This document shows, one piece after another, positions 58,991-64,000 of a stretch of DNA of 64,000 bases. The DNA is from Glossina fuscipes (taxonomy: Eukaryota > Arthropoda > Insecta > Diptera > Glossinidae). The stretch spans positions 4,407,105 through 4,471,104 of the forward strand of contig NW_023998454.1 of assembly GCF_014805625.2 (NCBI RefSeq), given 5' to 3'. The notes beneath the pieces are model-generated. The model saw only the letters and a program-made list of their open reading frames with translations, made no database searches and was not told the origin of the DNA. Position numbers and translations under genes: made by a program. Position 1 is the first letter of the stretch, and each line of letters starts with the position of its first letter.

Positions 58991-61559
58991 AAAAAAAATA
59001 TTTTCATGCTTACATATGGCAAGATGGGAGCTAATATTATTGCATCCGCTTGTTAATAATTTTGCGTGGATGTAACAACACAAAAAGAGTGCAGGACATT
59101 TAGAAGGAGACGGAAACGCAATTTGAGTTAGTTTTCAAGTAATAAGAAATCTACGGTAAAAAGAAAAATGGGTGCCTCATGGGCTACCCGGAGAGAACGA
59201 TCCTTAGCTTGAAATCTGCTTATGGTGGCTAAGCCGCTATAAAAGAAAGGATTGTCTTCATCAAATTGTTGCTGGCAAGGAAACATTAGTCCTCTATGAC
59301 AATTTTCAGCATAGGTTGACAAAAGAAGACACATCGTTTGCTAAGCCGAATTAGTTCCCACAAAAACTACTGTGCGTTTGATGGCAATGGAAAAAAATCG
59401 TACACTGCGAACGTCTAAAGACTGATAATATCTAAACTATTGTAGCATTATCGGTTTATCGTATTCTACCCGTTTATTAATAATTTATGCTAAGTTTACA
59501 CTTTCATATATTTCCACATAATGTAAGTTTAGCTATAACCTAGTTAAGGTAACCCTCTGTAGTTATAACCCACAGTAAATGCAACTTTGGTAGTAACCTA
59601 GTTTAAAAGTAGTATTTTTCTTAAGCTTTAGCATAACAAATTATTATATAATACACTGACCACAGTTCAGTTAGTACAGAATTAAATTCAGAATTGAAGT
59701 CAAACAAAACAGATACATAATAAACGTATATGCATCGAAATATTTATTGTGTTTTCACCATACTATATCAAACTGTTCTAAGCAAATTTAAGAATGAGCT
59801 TGAAAAGAAAAGAACATTAACGCGCAAAGAAACTCAAGAAGAAGGCGCCCGTCGTCATGTATGAAAAGCAACCAAGGATGTGATCTTTAAATCGGGAATT
59901 TTTTTGCCGTCTACGACTTATTGTCTAGGTCTGTCTTTTTCTGATTCTTACCTACTCAGATACTTCTTACAGTCACTTTTACTACATCAACGTTTCACAA
60001 ACATTGAAGAATGCCTCGATGAGTATTTCGTCCCAACATACCAAGTTTCTGTAGTGGGGGCATTCGTAAGCGGTTCGAATATCATATGCAAAAGACTGCA
60101 GTGATGATGAATATTTTAGTTATGAAGCTTTCTAGCAAGTATGTTTCAGATAAATTTAAATTTCATTAAAAAAACAGAGACGTTTTCATCTAATATAGAA
60201 AGTGTAGCAGGTGTTTTCTACAGTAAAGCCTTAGATATGACAAAAAATGTTAAGTTGTAGATAAAAATGTTTTTAAATTATAGGTTCCCTTTAAAATCAC
60301 TTAAATCCTTTAGGAGCACCTTGCGGCATTGCCATTAAATATTACTTATGATTAATAGGAGATTGCCGAACATTGCTAAGTTGAATATCATAGGCATTTG
60401 TAACTGAATACATTGTTTACATGCTCATACAGAGATATGCATATTTGGCATGCAATTTTTGTATGCATGCGCATGTAGGTGCATATATTTGGCAGAATAC
60501 ATGTGACTAGGATTATAAAGAAAGAGAAAAAAGGAAACAAAGAAAACATTACAAAGAAAAGTACTAAACTTAGGGATTAGATATGAACAGCCTCCAACAG
60601 CCAGAACCCACGAAAGGCTATAAGCGTTGCAGTATAAAGTAGCCATCGAAATTTTACTACATACTATTGTTTGAACAAACGCAAAGCACGTAGCCATAAT
60701 AAGTGAGTATAATAACAACGCTTTCATTACATAACGATTAAATTTTTTTAATGAAAGGAGTTAGTAACAATCTTCAAAATTGGTTTTGGCACAAGTTTTT
60801 AACCTAAGACATGTACATGAGTAAAACACTTTTGCCACTATTGTTAGATATTTTAAGAAAAAAAAATAATTTTCAAACTCTTCTGCCTTACTGGAGTTCA
60901 TAGGGCCTGTTTGTTTTGTTCTAAGCATTGCCCATTGCATAAATGTATTGTACACTCTTCTAGACGCAATAGTTTATGTTTCTATTGTCGTTTTATTTCA
61001 CAGTAATACAGTTTGCGTCATGTACATACTATGGCATACTCTGAGTGTTGCAGTACGCACATAAGTCAACACTAGAGCGAACAAACAAACCAAAAAGCAC
61101 ACCACACGTAACATACAACAGTTGTAATGGATTTAAGAACAGAAATAATGGAATAATAAAAAGAGGAAAATAGTCGTCCTGACCTACGCCCACTTAGTGT
61201 TGAGGCGGTTTTAACAGAAATAAACTTAGATGTAGCAGTCGGTTATTGAGCCCTCGAATGCAGCAACCATTCCGCTTTGTAAGTTGTTTCTTACTGCTGG
61301 ATAAAATAAGTAAGTAAAAGGAAATTTAACAAAGCTAAAAAAAGTAAAAATAACGTAACTTAAGTCCGGCATCAAAACAAACTTATGATCTTCGTGCTCC
61401 TACCATGAACTTGGACTTGAACTGGACTAACCAAATAGCGAGTCCCAAAGATACGAATTGATTTTGCGATCATTGTCGATATCATAGCCGTTTTTCTGAC
61501 TGTAGTCGAATATAAGATAAGGACCACTCTAACAAACACCGTGTAATGATTCTTTTTGA
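58991..61559. other. intergenic, no recognised gene
   Basis: AT-rich. A frame at 60425-60727 (-) is hydrophobic at its N terminus but resembles nothing I know. Confidence 0.4.
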
Positions 61560-61860
61560 TAACGCGGCCCAGCTCTTCAAAGGTAGAGCGGTGGCTCTCG
61601 GCCCGTGATTCCGCATCACAAAAAAAAACATTAGCTAATAATAAAACAAATAACTAGGAAAAAAAAGGTCTTTCACTTATACTATCTAATTATGTCGTCT
61701 GTCCTGTACGTCGTCCGTTGGTCTTTCCTTCGTCCGTCGGTATCACCACCCTACTTCCCCTCACGCGGCCTCTTCCCTCGCACTCCCGCTACAGCGGTAG
61801 CGTGTGTCGCCTAGCCGCACATTTGGACTTAACTTAATTCTTACCTAACAATACCTGAGG
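61560..61860. other. GC-richer pyrimidine-rich stretch
   Basis: Contains GCGGCCCAGCTCTTCAAAGG, then GTAGAGCGGTGGCTCTCGGC, a poly-A run, and a pyrimidine-rich part (CGTCCGTTGGTCTTTCC, CCTCACGCGGCCTCTTCCC). It may be a regulatory or LTR-like fragment; nothing identifies it. The first part resembles neither a complete tRNA nor any SINE I know. Confidence 0.35.
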
Positions 61861-63589
61861 CGAGATGCAGTAGAAAATGATTTTTCTTTTCTCGTGGCAG
61901 CGATAGCCCCTTACCGCATTTTGTTCAAACGAAAAGAAGAACCTTCTTCAGTGGTAGCAACGGCAAATGGTATGGGCATAAGCAGTTGTTTTATTAAATG
62001 TTAAACATCCTCCAACTTTTCCTTTAAAACTATCCTTCGGTTAAACCGTGTTCTTTTCCACGTTTGCTCAATAATTAATTCAGTAACAAATTTTCTCAAA
62101 CGTTATGAATTTTCATATTTTCTCACATTGGGAATTGAACTAATTTCTTTGGAATCTTTCACGTCTTCATTTCTCGATCCACTTCATAGGCAATTTTACT
62201 GATACCTTTACTTTCCTTTTTACATAAGTACTTCTAACAAACCGTAGTAATAAAAAACTGCAAATATTTTATTTTCACTGTTTAATGATTTATTATAAAT
62301 TTTCGACAATTTTACAACGCAAATTTCTCACATTTCTTGACAATGGATACTTAGGAAACCTCTTTTTTTGTTGTTTTGTTTCGGTTTTGTTTTGTTTCTC
62401 GTTAATGCTATAAGAGCCTTTATATGTAAAAAAAGGTTCACTTATTGCTGTTAGTTGTAAATAAGTGTATGTGTATTTAACTTACTTATATATCTATATA
62501 TATATATATATATTATTTACTTATCATCATGCACGTAGGTCATTTATTTGATGACTGAATAATGGTACAAAGGTCACCTAATACTTGCAATTACATCTAC
62601 CCATCTACACATATCATTTTCTTTCATATTTCTTATAAAGTATTCCAACCGAAAACGGTATTTTCAACTGAAATTGTATGCCTGATAACCTCTTATAAAT
62701 TGCGAAACCAAACGCACCATGTTAAATTCACAATTCTAACATTTATTAATTTTTCATTTGTTTATTTCTTTATTTAAACAAAAAAAGCAGTAGGAAATCT
62801 TTAAATTTTTTTTCTTTTTAAAAATTTTCTTTAGTGCACGCCGCTATTTTTCAACGTCACACTTAAGGCGTTCGTTTCTAAGCGACAAAAAACTTCTATA
62901 TGTCCTCACCGTTCGAAGAGAAAAGAGCGACTCTCTTGCGATGAAGCTTTTTCGAATACATTCATCTCTTAAACTTTCCACACTCATGCAGCTAACTGAG
63001 AGTTTACCGAATTCTCTTTTCTTCTCTCTCTCTTTCCTACCTTTTTTTTTGAAGCATCTTGCAAAACATGAATTTGAACAAACAGAGGTCAACGAATGCC
63101 ACACGGAGTTTAAATCTCCCTTTTTTTTCTTTTTACTGTCCACGAATTTTAATAAAAGGAGTTTGCATATTCTAAAATCTATTTCTCAGCCAAAGAAACT
63201 GTACTCTGCATATCTGTATGTTTCGTTTTGTAACTGCTGGGAAAGGATTATTTTTTACAACATTTTTGTAATTGTGGGATGTATAAACATTTCGTATATC
63301 TTTACTATTTTCTGTTTACTAGCCTTTTGATGTTTGTTGTTTTTACTTTTTAGTTAAATTTTGCATATCAATATTTTGATATTCAACGCAATTATTTATA
63401 TAAAAATTTTGTTTATATCCATAGTAATATTTGAGTATGTTTAGCGAGCACGCCTTGATTTCTTTTCATTTTGCAATGTTAACAAATTGGTATTAATTAA
63501 CAAAATACCTTTTTAAAACAATTTAGTTAAGAAAAGAAACGTTTCTCTAAAACGAAAACGTGCGTTTCTTTAATTGTTCCCTTTTTTTT
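61861..63589. other. intergenic, low-complexity tracts
   Basis: Contains a TA repeat at about 62490-62513 and several poly-T and CT tracts. The overlapping 99- and 129-codon frames on opposite strands at 62844-63330 derive from TC-rich sequence and are not called. Confidence 0.45.
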
Positions 63590-64000
63590 TTATATCCTCT
63601 TTATACAATCGGCAAATAAAGCAACCGCTTGCTTGGGCCGCTACCACTCGACTCCCTCCAGACAAGATCAAAAACTAACTGCTTGCAAAATTCTCCTTTC
63701 GTTTTTTTCCGCTTTTTTTTCCTTCTTCTTGCATAGCGGCAAGCCGCTATTCTTGTGATCCCGCGATTTTGCATAATGGGATGCCGTTATTACTACATTT
63801 TCGACAACAACAGGCCGACACCCTACCCTAAATTTGTTCGCGGAAGTTACAACCGTAAATTTGAGAACTAGTCTAGTGGAAAGATCAGGATTTCATAAAC
63901 AACGATGGTTGTTCGAACTCGTTGTAAACAAATCTCACCGGCATGACATTGCTAGGCCTACTGTAAACATTCTCAACGGTTTCGCTGAACTATTAAAACT
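63590..64000. other. GC-richer stretch at window end
   Basis: Composition rises toward the end, with GCATAGCGGCAAGCCGCTAT and related GCCGTTAT motifs near 63732-63790, and a short ATGGTTGTTCGAACTCG frame near 63904 that stops quickly. It could be the leader of a gene or retrotransposon beyond the window. Confidence 0.35.

Noticed and set aside
62844..63330. Overlapping 99- and 129-codon frames on opposite strands
   Set aside because: Both come from TC/GA-rich low-complexity sequence, and neither shows a family pattern.
1..64000. CRISPR arrays, operons or bacterial contamination
   Set aside because: No regularly spaced repeats of that kind; spliced gene structure, poly-A signal and fly-type transposons show eukaryotic DNA.

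Overview
The window is AT-rich eukaryotic DNA. Its one intact gene has 53-63 bp GT-AG introns and a consensus polyadenylation signal. The rest is a graveyard of mariner, I-type and jockey-type non-LTR, BEL/Pao and Polinton-like fragments. Gene architecture and repeat content suggest an insect, most likely a higher fly (Brachycera, perhaps Tephritidae); this is inference. Two 10-N scaffold gaps are present (9615-9624 and 39883-39892). No bacterial, CRISPR, rRNA or tRNA genes were recognised.

The only apparently functional gene is a five-exon fibrinogen-related protein gene at 15694-17332 (+). It encodes about 469 residues: a signal peptide, a long coiled-coil region and a C-terminal fibrinogen-like domain. 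Every splice junction keeps the frame. Just downstream lie two decayed mariner transposases of different subfamilies, a truncated one on the minus strand (17876-18766) and a fragmentary one on the plus strand (about 18997-19520).

The most unusual stretch is 26.2-33.1 kb. On the plus strand, in order, it holds a protein-primed-type family B DNA polymerase N-terminal part, polymerase C-terminal parts (the extreme C terminus occurs twice in tandem), a packaging-ATPase-like C-terminal part and two capsid-like fragments. I read it as a dead Polinton/Maverick (adintovirus-like) element. A 3.1 kb I-clade non-LTR retrotransposon on the minus strand interrupts the polymerase.

Other decayed elements: an I-type LINE 3' end with a TAA tail at 1-531 (+) and a closely related copy at 49900-50320 (-); LINE reverse-transcriptase remnants at 13.1-13.7, 40.6-41.4 and 47.3-48.4 kb; and a BEL/Pao pol remnant at 45.1-46.8 kb (-). 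Two dispersed non-coding families recur: family A (four copies, two of them forming a large inverted pair at 42.66-44.01 kb) and family B (copies at 4.9, 20.3, 55.0 and 58.6 kb). A long foldback element lies at 42306-42561. The remaining DNA is AT-rich sequence in which I recognise nothing.
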